Assembly: GCF_050589625.1 (NCBI RefSeq) | Contig: NZ_JBNGOP010000002.1 | Coordinates: forward strand, 62,001-126,000 | Reading direction: 5' to 3' | DNA from: Pelagihabitans sp947500445 | Lineage (GTDB): Bacteria; Bacteroidota; Bacteroidia; Flavobacteriales; Flavobacteriaceae | DNA length: 64,000 bases | Part shown: one piece after another, positions 50,694-58,282 of the stretch | Position numbering within the stretch: position 1 is the first letter of the stretch | Layout of the letters: each line of letters begins with the position of its first letter | Translations under genes and position numbers: made by a program | Notes under the pieces: generated by a model | Databases searched by the model: none | What the model was told of the DNA's origin: nothing | The model's input: the letters and a program-made list of their open reading frames with translations, nothing else

Positions 50694-51281
50694 GTGGAAG
50701 CATATAAAAGTATACTCGAAAATATCGCACGTTACGTTTCCCTATCACTAGCTGAAAAGGAAAAACTGGTCGCCATCATCCGGACGACCAAAATAAAAAA
50801 ACGGCAATTTATAGATCAGCCCGGTTACGTTTGTAATTATAGAAACTATGTGGTACAGGGAGCCTTTCGTTCCTACTATATTGATGGTGATGGAAAGGAA
50901 CACACCGTTCAGATCGCCATTGAAGATTGGTTCGTAAGCGATTTTTATAGCTACATTACCCAAACACCCGCAACGCTTTATGTAGAGGCCCTTGAAGATT
51001 CCACCATTTTTCAGATGACCTATCAAGACATTGAAGGATTATGCAAGGAAGTACACGCCCTTAGCGAATATTTTAGAACCTCTACCGAAAGGGCTTTTGC
51101 ATTCTCTCGAAAACGGGCCCTTTCCAATTTGAGTTTGACCGCGGAAGAAAAGTATTTGGAGCTACTGCAACGTTATCCCAATATCGTTCGTCGGGTTCCG
51201 CAGAAAGTAATCGCTTCCTACTTGGGCATGACCCCCGAGTTTATGTCAAAAATCAGAAAGAAGCTCGCTACAACATCTTAA
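50694..51281 (+). CDS. Crp/Fnr-family regulator, copy 2
   Basis: A 195-aa Crp-type regulator with the same architecture as copy 1: effector beta-roll (KKRQFIDQPGYVCNYRNYVVQGA) and helix-turn-helix VPQKVIASYLGMTPEFMSKIRKK. GTG start at 50694, with no obvious ribosome-binding site. A peroxiredoxin-like gene follows 99 bp later. Confidence 0.88.
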   Translation: MEAYKSILENIARYVSLSLAEKEKLVAIIRTTKIKKRQFIDQPGYVCNYRNYVVQGAFRSYYIDGDGKEHTVQIAIEDWFVSDFYSYITQTPATLYVEALEDSTIFQMTYQDIEGLCKEVHALSEYFRTSTERAFAFSRKRALSNLSLTAEEKYLELLQRYPNIVRRVPQKVIASYLGMTPEFMSKIRKKLATTS

Positions 51282-51380
51282 TCCAGTTCAATACAATTTC
51301 CTAATGTAGTTCATTTTATAGGCCCGTGATGGGTCGCAACTTTGTAGCGTCGATATTGACAATAACCAAAGAAAAGTAAA

Positions 51381-52070
51381 ATGGACATAACATCACAAAA
51401 CCCTTCCTATCAAAAAAAGCTGGAAGAATTACGAAAAAACCTGGGCAAACTGTTGCCAGATGATGCATTGACCGTTTTTGATGCCGATGCAACAACATTA
51501 CAGGAAAAACATCGCGCTATATTACAAGTAACGGTCGGCGACAAAGCATCGGATTTTTCGTTATCCAACGCATCGAACGAAACCATCGTCCTCTCCAAGC
51601 TGTTACAACGGCATAAGGTGGTATTGGTATTCTATAGAGGAACGTGGTGCCCTTATTGCAACCTGCAATTGGCGCATTATCAACAGGCCTTGGACCAATT
51701 TCACGTCTATGGTGCAAAACTGGTCGCCATATCGCCACAGACCCCGGACGAGTCCCTCAGTATCAAAGAAAAGAACGCCCTCGATTTTGAGGTGTTGAGC
51801 GATAACGGGAATATTGTTGCCAGAAACTATACCACCGTATTTAAAAATGGCGATGCCCCTATAACTACCATGACGGGACTAGGGCTCGATTTTGACGCGT
51901 ACTATTCCGACGATTCCAGGGAACTGCCCGTCCCCGCGGTTTTTGTCATTGAACAAGACGGGACCATTGCCTTTGCCAAAACCGAAGGCGGCGACTACAG
52001 AAACCGGGTGGAGGTTTCCGAAATTATAGCAACACTTAAAAACAAATATCATGAAAAAAACAATTCATAA
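51381..52070 (+). CDS. Peroxiredoxin-like (AhpC/TSA) protein, copy 2
   Basis: A 229-aa paralogue of copy 1 with the same RGTWCPYCNLQLAHYQ active site and DSRELPVPAVFVIEQDGT C-terminal block. Its 3' end overlaps the DoxX gene by 20 bp, so it heads a small redox operon (peroxiredoxin, DoxX, SRPBCC, SDR). Confidence 0.88.
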   Translation: MDITSQNPSYQKKLEELRKNLGKLLPDDALTVFDADATTLQEKHRAILQVTVGDKASDFSLSNASNETIVLSKLLQRHKVVLVFYRGTWCPYCNLQLAHYQQALDQFHVYGAKLVAISPQTPDESLSIKEKNALDFEVLSDNGNIVARNYTTVFKNGDAPITTMTGLGLDFDAYYSDDSRELPVPAVFVIEQDGTIAFAKTEGGDYRNRVEVSEIIATLKNKYHEKNNS

Positions 52071-52437
52071 TAGTGCAATTTGGCTACTTGCCCTGCTTAT
52101 GGTCACTTTCGGGCTAAACAAATTTTTCGGCTTTATTCCGGTTACGCCACCGGTCGATGCCATTGCGCAAAATTTTATGGGCGCAATGTTCACTTCCTAC
52201 CTGTATGTGGTGGTAGCCATAGCCGAAATTGTGGGAGGCATACTATTGGTACTGCCCAAAACCAAATTTATGGGATGGTTGTTGTTGCTACCCGTAATTT
52301 TCAATATCGTGGCTTTCCATATGGCCCATGATTTTATTGGTAATGGAATATGGCTGGTGCCCACAATACTTTATGGGGCCATCACCTACCTACAATTCAA
52401 TAACATTAAAAAATCATTGATCCATGGATTTGTTTAA
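52051..52437 (+). CDS. DoxX-like membrane protein
   Basis: A 128-aa four-helix membrane protein: FGLNKFFGFIP near the start, AEIVGGILLVLP in the middle and HMAHDFIGNGIW near the end, as in the DoxX family. Overlaps the peroxiredoxin gene by 20 bp and the SRPBCC gene by 14 bp. DoxX proteins are often linked to oxidative stress. Confidence 0.85.
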   Translation: MKKTIHNSAIWLLALLMVTFGLNKFFGFIPVTPPVDAIAQNFMGAMFTSYLYVVVAIAEIVGGILLVLPKTKFMGWLLLLPVIFNIVAFHMAHDFIGNGIWLVPTILYGAITYLQFNNIKKSLIHGFV

Positions 52438-52930
52438 AATGAGTACTTCCATCTTTCTGCTTTTTCTAGTGCCTTACAGCGCTAATGCACAAAAAACGGT
52501 AACGGTAAAAGTGACGAACAGTATTGTATTGACCGAGGACGAAGACGAGGTTTGGACCGCAGTTTCCAATTTGGAAAACCTTGACAGACTGGTACCGGAA
52601 ATTATCGATAAAACCGCTGCCGTAGGAAATGGCAAAGGGGCCATTGTAACCTTGACCTTGAAAGCGGACGGGAACCAAGTAATCGAAGAAATTACAAAAC
52701 TGAACAATACCAAACGCATCATAAGCTATAAAATGGTACGAACCCCCATGCCGATGACGCATTACAAAGCTACTATTGCCATTTTAAGGGGCGACCGCAA
52801 TACATTTACACTCCGTTTCACGGCAATTTTAAAGACCGATTCAAAAAATAGGGAAAGGATGCGAACGACCATCGACGGTTTTCAAAAAACACTATTGACG
52901 AACATTAAAAATAAATCTTATGAAAAGTAA
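52424..52930 (+). CDS. Exported SRPBCC-family protein
   Basis: A 168-aa protein with a hydrophobic N-terminus (signal or anchor, cleavage near ANA-Q) and a polyketide-cyclase/SRPBCC fold: EDEVWTAVSNLENLDRLVPEIIDK and KGAIVTLTLKADG. Overlaps both neighbours (11 bp with the SDR). The ligand is unknown. Confidence 0.78.
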   Translation: MDLFKMSTSIFLLFLVPYSANAQKTVTVKVTNSIVLTEDEDEVWTAVSNLENLDRLVPEIIDKTAAVGNGKGAIVTLTLKADGNQVIEEITKLNNTKRIISYKMVRTPMPMTHYKATIAILRGDRNTFTLRFTAILKTDSKNRERMRTTIDGFQKTLLTNIKNKSYEK

Positions 52931-53756
52931 CATTTGGTTGATCACCGGTATTTCGAGCGGCCTCGGAAAGGCTTTGGCGGAGACGGTAATGGATAAGGGC
53001 GATTTTATTATCGGAACCTTTCGAAAACAAAAACAGGTGGATGCGTTCAATGCAAAACACGGCGTAACGGGACACGCCTTGTTATTGGATATCACCAATG
53101 AAGAGCAGGTAGAACGGGCCGTTCAGCAAATCGTTTCGCAATATGGCCGTATCGATGTATTGGTCAACAATGCGGGAATGGGTTTTGTAGGCGCCATTGA
53201 AGAGAGTACCATGGAAGAAGTGCGGCAGGTGTTCGAGGCCAACGTTTTTGGAACCTTAAAACTCACCCAGACCGTATTACCGCATATGCGCAAAGCGCAA
53301 GATGGGCATATCGTACAGATATCGTCCCACGGAGGGATCAAGGCCTTTGCCGGCTTCGGAATTTACAACGCCAGTAAATTTGCGTTGGAAGGCTTTAGTG
53401 AAGCCCTTGCTCAAGAAGTAGGTCCTTTGGGAATTAAGGTTTCCCTAGTGGAACCGGGGCCGTTTCGGACAAAATTTGCAGGTGATGGATTGGGCCTTGC
53501 CAAAATGGAAATAGCGGCCTATGCAGCAACGGCAGGGGCCTTTAGGGGCATGCTGAAAAGCGTTGATGGCAAACAAGAGGGAGATCCGGTAAAGGCGGCG
53601 GAAGCCATTATCGATTTGGTGAGGTCCGAAAACCCTTCGTTTCGCCTGCCATTGGGTAAAGTAGCTTTAATGACGATAGGAATGAAATTGGATAGTGTTC
53701 GTGCGGACCTAGAGGCCAATAAGCACATTGCCGAAAATGCAGTTTACCCCGATTGA
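52920..53756 (+). CDS. Short-chain dehydrogenase/reductase
   Basis: A 278-aa classical SDR: TGISSGLGKAL (TGxxxGxG), NNAG, catalytic Ser (QISSHGG) and YNASKFALEG (YxxxK), then EPGPFRTKFA. It probably oxidises or reduces an alcohol/ketone with NADP(H). It ends a four-gene operon and is followed by a 20-bp motif and a strong terminator. Confidence 0.9.
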   Translation: MKSNIWLITGISSGLGKALAETVMDKGDFIIGTFRKQKQVDAFNAKHGVTGHALLLDITNEEQVERAVQQIVSQYGRIDVLVNNAGMGFVGAIEESTMEEVRQVFEANVFGTLKLTQTVLPHMRKAQDGHIVQISSHGGIKAFAGFGIYNASKFALEGFSEALAQEVGPLGIKVSLVEPGPFRTKFAGDGLGLAKMEIAAYAATAGAFRGMLKSVDGKQEGDPVKAAEAIIDLVRSENPSFRLPLGKVALMTIGMKLDSVRADLEANKHIAENAVYPD

Positions 53757-53790
53757 CTTTACCAGCAATACCATTTTAACTTTGAAATGG
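53753..53790 (+). promoter_or_regulatory. TTG-N21-TAACTTTG promoter and CCATTTTAAYTTTGAAATGG motif, copy 2
   Basis: TTG (53753-53755), 21-bp spacer and TAACTTTG (53777-53784) fit a Bacteroidetes promoter, inside the palindromic motif CCATTTTAACTTTGAAATGG (53771-53790), 15 bp after the SDR stop. Transcription would run into the hairpin at 53820-53861. Confidence 0.5.
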
Positions 53791-53819
53791 TATGACCCCC
53801 TTTAAACGGGTTTTGTAGA

Positions 53820-53867
53820 TGCGTGGGCCATGGTTGTAAGTGAAAACCGCCGGCCCACGCATTTTTT
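53820..53867 (+). terminator. Strong terminator after the SDR gene
   Basis: TGCGTGGGCC (53820-53829) pairs perfectly with GGCCCACGCA (53852-53861), followed by TTTTTT (53862-53867). It ends the plus-strand redox operon. Confidence 0.88.
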
Positions 53868-53903
53868 AATACGCTTCTCCGGCTCATTATACCATTTCTG
53901 GTG

Positions 53904-56582
53904 TTATTTCAACCCCAGTTTTTTCATCCGATACTCCAAAGTGGTGGGTTTCATGTCCAATAGTTTGGCGGCCCCCTTATTGCCTCGAATACGCCAATTC
54001 GTTTTTTTCAATGCTTTTAAAAGGGTTTCGATCTCTTGGTCTCGCTGTATTTGTTTTATTGTCTTGATATCGATTACCGCTTCTTCGTTTTTGGCTTCGA
54101 GGGCTTTACCCTTCCGTTTGGGCCCCACTAATTTTCTGGACCATGACAATGCTTTGTCCTGATTTAAGATACAGGCCTGCTCTATTAAGTTTTCCAACTC
54201 ACGGATATTTCCGGGCCAGGAGTACGCCAACAACTCCTGCATGGCCTGTTCCTTAATGCCTTTAAAACCCGTATTTAGTTTTTTACAGTATTTCTGGGCA
54301 AAAAAAGTAGCCAACAATGGAATATCTTCCTTACGCTGCCTAAGGGCCGGCATCAGTATGGGAAAAACGTTGAGACGGTAAAAGAGGTCTTCTCTAAAGT
54401 TTCCGCTATCGGACTCCGATTTTAAATTTCTATTGGTAGCGGCAATGATGCGCACGTTCACCTTTATCACCTCCTTGCCCCCCAAACGTTCTATTTCCTT
54501 TTCTTGAATGGCACGTAACAATTTGGCCTGAAGCTCCAAGGGCATTTCTCCTATTTCATCTAAAAAAAGAGAACTGTTGTTGGCCAATTCAAACTTCCCG
54601 ATACGGCGCTCAAATGCCCCCGTAAAACTGCCCTTTTCATGCCCGAACAATTCCGAAGCTATCAATTCTTTGGGCAGGGTGGCGCAGTTGACCTTTACTA
54701 TTGGTTTCTTTTTACGGTCCGACCGGTTGTGCAATGCCCTGGCAATAAGCTCTTTCCCCGTACCTGTTTCCCCCTCTATCAGTACGGTCGCATCGGTGTT
54801 GGCTACCATTTCTACGCTTTTAAACACTTCTTTTAGAAGCGGGCTATTCCCAATAATTTCTTCAAAATTATGCTCGATCTTTACTTCTTCGATAAGATAA
54901 TCCCGTTCTTGTTTCAGTTCCTGGTTCAACCTTACAATTTGCTCATTGGCCAGGACATTCTTTACCGCAAGCGCCACTTGTTGGGAAATGGCCTTAAAAA
55001 AGTCAAAATCGTTTTCGGAATAAAAATCATCTTGGGTAGCGTTGAAACAGAGCATCCCAAACGTTTTATTGCCGCTGCGCAGACCGACGCCTATGGTCTG
55101 ACGTAGTCCAGTGTCATACATCAGATTCAATTGGGGGTGCGGATAGTTGGCACCATCCTTTTTTAGATTAAAAAGGCGCGGATCGTCATCCTCCGATAAA
55201 AAAGCTATGGCACTGCCCTGATGTTTAAATTTGCCTAATAATTCCGAATTGATGATAGCCATCTGTGTAGCATCGTGCTCCCCGAGAATATCGATATCAT
55301 CCAAAATCTCATGATGTAAATCGTTTTCATTATCTATCAAAAAAAGTCCGGCCGTATCAAAAGGAAAAATCGGTTTTATCGTTTCAAAAATGACCTTCAA
55401 CAATTCTTTACGGTCTTGAATACTTGAGGCCGCGGTACTGATTTTCAAGAGATCACCAATACGTTTTTGACGAATGAGCAATTCTTCATTATCCAAAACG
55501 TTTTTTAGTGCCAGCGATACCTGCTCCGAAATAGCCTTAAAAAAGTCAAAGTCCTTCTCGGTATAAAAACCTTCTTTTTTAGAATTAAAACAGAGCATCC
55601 CGAAAGTTTGGTTGCCGTTGCGTAAACTGATCCCGATCAACTGGCGTAGCCCTGAATCGTACATGAGTCCAAATTGGGGGTGGGGATATTTGACTCCATC
55701 CTTTTTAATATTAAAAAGGTGCGGTTCGCTACCTTGGGATAAAAAATGAACCGCGCTGCCCTGATGTTTAAATTTGCCCAAAAGTCCGTCGTTGATAAGG
55801 GTTTTCTGCAAATTATCGTGCTTTCCCAAAATATCGATGGCATCAAGAATTTCGTAATGCTGGTCATTTTCTTGGTCGATTACAAAAAGTCCTGCGCCGT
55901 CAAAAGGAAACGTAGGTTTAATGATATCAAAAATCACTTTTAACAATGAGCTTCGATTTTGGATGTTTGAGGCCGCGGTACTAATTTTCAATAGTTCTTC
56001 AATACGTTTGCCCTGTTCCCGAAGTTCTTTGTCGGACTTCATATTGGCAACGGCAAGTGCAAGTTGGTTACCTATGGCCTCGAACAATGCAAAGTCATTT
56101 TCGGTATAAGATCCTTCCTTCTTACTATTAAAACAGAAAAAACCGATTTTTTCGTTGTTGGCGATAAGGGGGCCAACGATCATTTCTTTTAAACCGTGTG
56201 CTTTCATCAGTTTCCACTGGGGATTCCTATAGATCTTAGATTGGATAGCGACACTGTATATTCTTGTATTTTTTGCATATATCAAACTGTCCGGATGGTT
56301 TCCTGAATAAACGAAGGGACCTAAAAGGTTGTTTTCGGCCAAACGTTTCTGGACTTCATTTCCTGACAGAACACCTTCTTCCAGAATATCATAAAACACA
56401 TCCTGTTCGGGCTCCAAAACAAAGAGACCTGCATTATCAAAAGGAAAAATAGGTTTGATGATATCATATATCGTTTTCAACAAGCCTACGGCCGTGGTAT
56501 TGTCGAGCAATGCGGTACTTATCGCGAGCAGCTCACTTGCGTGCGCTGTCCCTATTGTTTTACGTCCCTTATCCATAACCAT
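53904..56582 (-). CDS. Sigma-54-dependent transcriptional activator with three GAF domains
   Basis: An 892-aa bacterial enhancer-binding protein: three tandem GAF domains (about residues 10-180, 190-370 and 375-560; each with a PFDxAGLF-like segment), an AAA+ domain with GETGTGKELIARALHNRS (Walker A near 604) and GSFTGAF (the sigma-54 contact loop, near 650), and a C-terminal Fis-type HTH (NKGAAKLLDMKPTTLEYRMKKLGLK). The triple GAF array suggests sensing of several small ligands. It is probably the activator of the divergent RND efflux operon. Confidence 0.93.
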   Translation of the reverse strand: MVMDKGRKTIGTAHASELLAISTALLDNTTAVGLLKTIYDIIKPIFPFDNAGLFVLEPEQDVFYDILEEGVLSGNEVQKRLAENNLLGPFVYSGNHPDSLIYAKNTRIYSVAIQSKIYRNPQWKLMKAHGLKEMIVGPLIANNEKIGFFCFNSKKEGSYTENDFALFEAIGNQLALAVANMKSDKELREQGKRIEELLKISTAASNIQNRSSLLKVIFDIIKPTFPFDGAGLFVIDQENDQHYEILDAIDILGKHDNLQKTLINDGLLGKFKHQGSAVHFLSQGSEPHLFNIKKDGVKYPHPQFGLMYDSGLRQLIGISLRNGNQTFGMLCFNSKKEGFYTEKDFDFFKAISEQVSLALKNVLDNEELLIRQKRIGDLLKISTAASSIQDRKELLKVIFETIKPIFPFDTAGLFLIDNENDLHHEILDDIDILGEHDATQMAIINSELLGKFKHQGSAIAFLSEDDDPRLFNLKKDGANYPHPQLNLMYDTGLRQTIGVGLRSGNKTFGMLCFNATQDDFYSENDFDFFKAISQQVALAVKNVLANEQIVRLNQELKQERDYLIEEVKIEHNFEEIIGNSPLLKEVFKSVEMVANTDATVLIEGETGTGKELIARALHNRSDRKKKPIVKVNCATLPKELIASELFGHEKGSFTGAFERRIGKFELANNSSLFLDEIGEMPLELQAKLLRAIQEKEIERLGGKEVIKVNVRIIAATNRNLKSESDSGNFREDLFYRLNVFPILMPALRQRKEDIPLLATFFAQKYCKKLNTGFKGIKEQAMQELLAYSWPGNIRELENLIEQACILNQDKALSWSRKLVGPKRKGKALEAKNEEAVIDIKTIKQIQRDQEIETLLKALKKTNWRIRGNKGAAKLLDMKPTTLEYRMKKLGLK

Positions 56583-56616
56583 ACGCTTAAGTAAGCTGCA
56601 AAATAATAAAACAACA

Positions 56617-56650
56617 TTATAAAAAATCCAAAAAATTGGATTTTTTATAA
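56617..56650. promoter_or_regulatory. 15-bp perfect inverted repeat upstream of the regulator
   Basis: TTATAAAAAATCCAA and TTGGATTTTTTATAA with a 4-bp AAAA spacer. It lies 35-68 bp upstream of the regulator start and upstream of the efflux operon, so it could be an operator for autoregulation or, since it has T-runs, a terminator-like element. Confidence 0.55.
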
Positions 56651-56788
56651 CTAATTAAAATGGACCGCGCTTACCATCAATGATTCAATTGCCCATTTAA
56701 AAAACTGACTGTCATTGACTTAAAAAGTAATTTCCATGCTTCCATTGTATTGGCACGGTTATAGGAAAGACAGCGTAAAAGGAGATTG

Positions 56789-57064
56789 ATGAACACTGGC
56801 GACAACACGGACGTAATACAACAATTTTTGCACTTGAAGTATGATGGAAAAATCGACGAAGCTTCCAAAGACCTAGCACACCATAGCTTCACCCGGAGTG
56901 CAGCTACATGGAACGACCGGGAACCGAACAAGACAATTCCTTGGGCCAGGATGGCACATGTGGATAAAAGAAATCACCGTGCCGGGGCTTATAGCCGCTC
57001 TAGGGAACAAAAAACACCTAATACAACATCAGCCCCGTCACGTCCTTTTTTCGGAACCCTTTAA
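56789..57064 (+). CDS. Uncertain small ORF, possibly a decayed gene
   Basis: An ATG at 56789 preceded by AAAGGAGATTG opens 91 codons beginning MNTGDNTDVIQQFLHLKYDGK. The first half could be an NTF2-like start; the second half is unusually rich in Arg/His/Pro and reads like a shifted frame, so this may be a frameshifted remnant. Low support. Confidence 0.3.
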   Translation: MNTGDNTDVIQQFLHLKYDGKIDEASKDLAHHSFTRSAATWNDREPNKTIPWARMAHVDKRNHRAGAYSRSREQKTPNTTSAPSRPFFGTL

Positions 57065-57090
57065 ACACCTAAAGTATACCACGCTTAGTT

Positions 57091-58278
57091 ATGAAAATCA
57101 TTAAAATCCATTATATGAAATTGAAGACGCACAGAAAAGTTAAAGTTCTATCATGCTTTTTAGTACTATGCCTTGTTATTAGCTGTAGCAAAAAACAAGC
57201 ACCGGCAACCTCCTTGTTACCTGTAAAGGTCTCCCCTGTGCTTCAAAAGAAAATAATACAATGGGACGAATACACCGGTCGCTTCGAAGCTACACAACGG
57301 GTAGAGGTCAGGGCAAGGGTAAGCGGCTACGTCCAAAAAGTGCATTTTAAGGATGGTCAAATGGTCAAGGAAGGGGATATTCTGTATACTATTGACAAAC
57401 GGCCCTTTACCATTGCCCTCAAAGAGGCAAAAGCTGCATACGACCAGTCTCTGGCCGAATACAAACAGGCCGAAGAAAATTTTAAAAGGGTAAAAAGTCT
57501 CCGGGAATCCGGAGCGGTATCCATAGAAGAGTTCGACCGCAGGAAGCAGGCGATGATCGGGGGTCAGGCCCGTTCGGAGGTGGCACGCGCGGCTATTGAC
57601 CGGGCGAGCCTGAATCTGGGGTTTACCACGGTAAAAGCGCCGCTTTCCGGAAGAATAAGCCGTGATATGGTGAACGCGGGAAATCTTATCGACGGTGGGT
57701 CCTCCAACGGTTCCCTGCTTACGACCATTGTATCCATCGACCCGATTTACTTCTATTTTGAAGGCAGTGAGGCCGACTTTCTTAAGTATGCCAAACTCAA
57801 TAGGGAAGGAAAACGCGGGGGATCGAGGCAAACACCCAATCCTGTGGAAGTACGGCTACTCAACGAAGAGGACTTTGTCCATAAGGGCAACATGAACTTT
57901 GTAAACAACGAAATCAGCAGCAATACCGGAACGATCCAAGCACGGGCCGTTTTTGATAACCCCGACCATGTGCTGGAGCCAGGGATGTTCGGCAGGGCGC
58001 GATTATTGGGAAGCGGCGAATTTAATGCCATACTGGTACCGGACAAGCTCATTGCCACCAACCAGACGGTCAAATTTCTATATACCATGGGCACCGATTC
58101 CGTTATAAGAACCACTCCCGTCAGCCTGGGCACGCTTTATAAAAAGAAGTATCGGGTAATCACCGAAGGATTAAAAGGGGACGAAATTCTGGTATTGGAC
58201 AATCTTCAGAAACTACAGGCTGAGATGAAAGTTTCCCCGGTTACGGAAGCATTACATTTTACCGAAACCGAAAACTAG
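57091..58278 (+). CDS. RND efflux periplasmic adaptor (MexA/AcrA-like) lipoprotein
   Basis: A 395-aa membrane-fusion lipoprotein: lipobox VISC with Cys near 32, the barrel-sandwich hybrid (VEVRARVSGYVQKVHFKDGQMVKEGD), coiled-coil hairpin (YDQSLAEYKQAEENFKR) and the second hybrid half (TTVKAPLSGRISR). Start could also be ATG 57115 (MKLKTHRK). It is followed 4 bp later by the permease. The tripartite pump probably exports organic toxins (HAE1-type). Confidence 0.92.
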   Translation: MKIIKIHYMKLKTHRKVKVLSCFLVLCLVISCSKKQAPATSLLPVKVSPVLQKKIIQWDEYTGRFEATQRVEVRARVSGYVQKVHFKDGQMVKEGDILYTIDKRPFTIALKEAKAAYDQSLAEYKQAEENFKRVKSLRESGAVSIEEFDRRKQAMIGGQARSEVARAAIDRASLNLGFTTVKAPLSGRISRDMVNAGNLIDGGSSNGSLLTTIVSIDPIYFYFEGSEADFLKYAKLNREGKRGGSRQTPNPVEVRLLNEEDFVHKGNMNFVNNEISSNTGTIQARAVFDNPDHVLEPGMFGRARLLGSGEFNAILVPDKLIATNQTVKFLYTMGTDSVIRTTPVSLGTLYKKKYRVITEGLKGDEILVLDNLQKLQAEMKVSPVTEALHFTETEN

Positions 58279-58282
58279 CACT

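Larger units (their letters stand above)
56583..57090. other. Intergenic region between regulator and efflux operon
   Basis: Contains the inverted repeat at 56617-56650, a -24-like TTGGCACGG at ~56751 without a matching -12, a good ribosome-binding site at 56778-56783 and one uncertain ORF (56789-57064). Nothing else is supported. Confidence 0.5.

Noticed and set aside
56745..56770. Sigma-54 promoter for the small ORF (TTGGCACGG)
   Set aside because: The -24 half fits but the -12 GC element (TTGCW) is absent.
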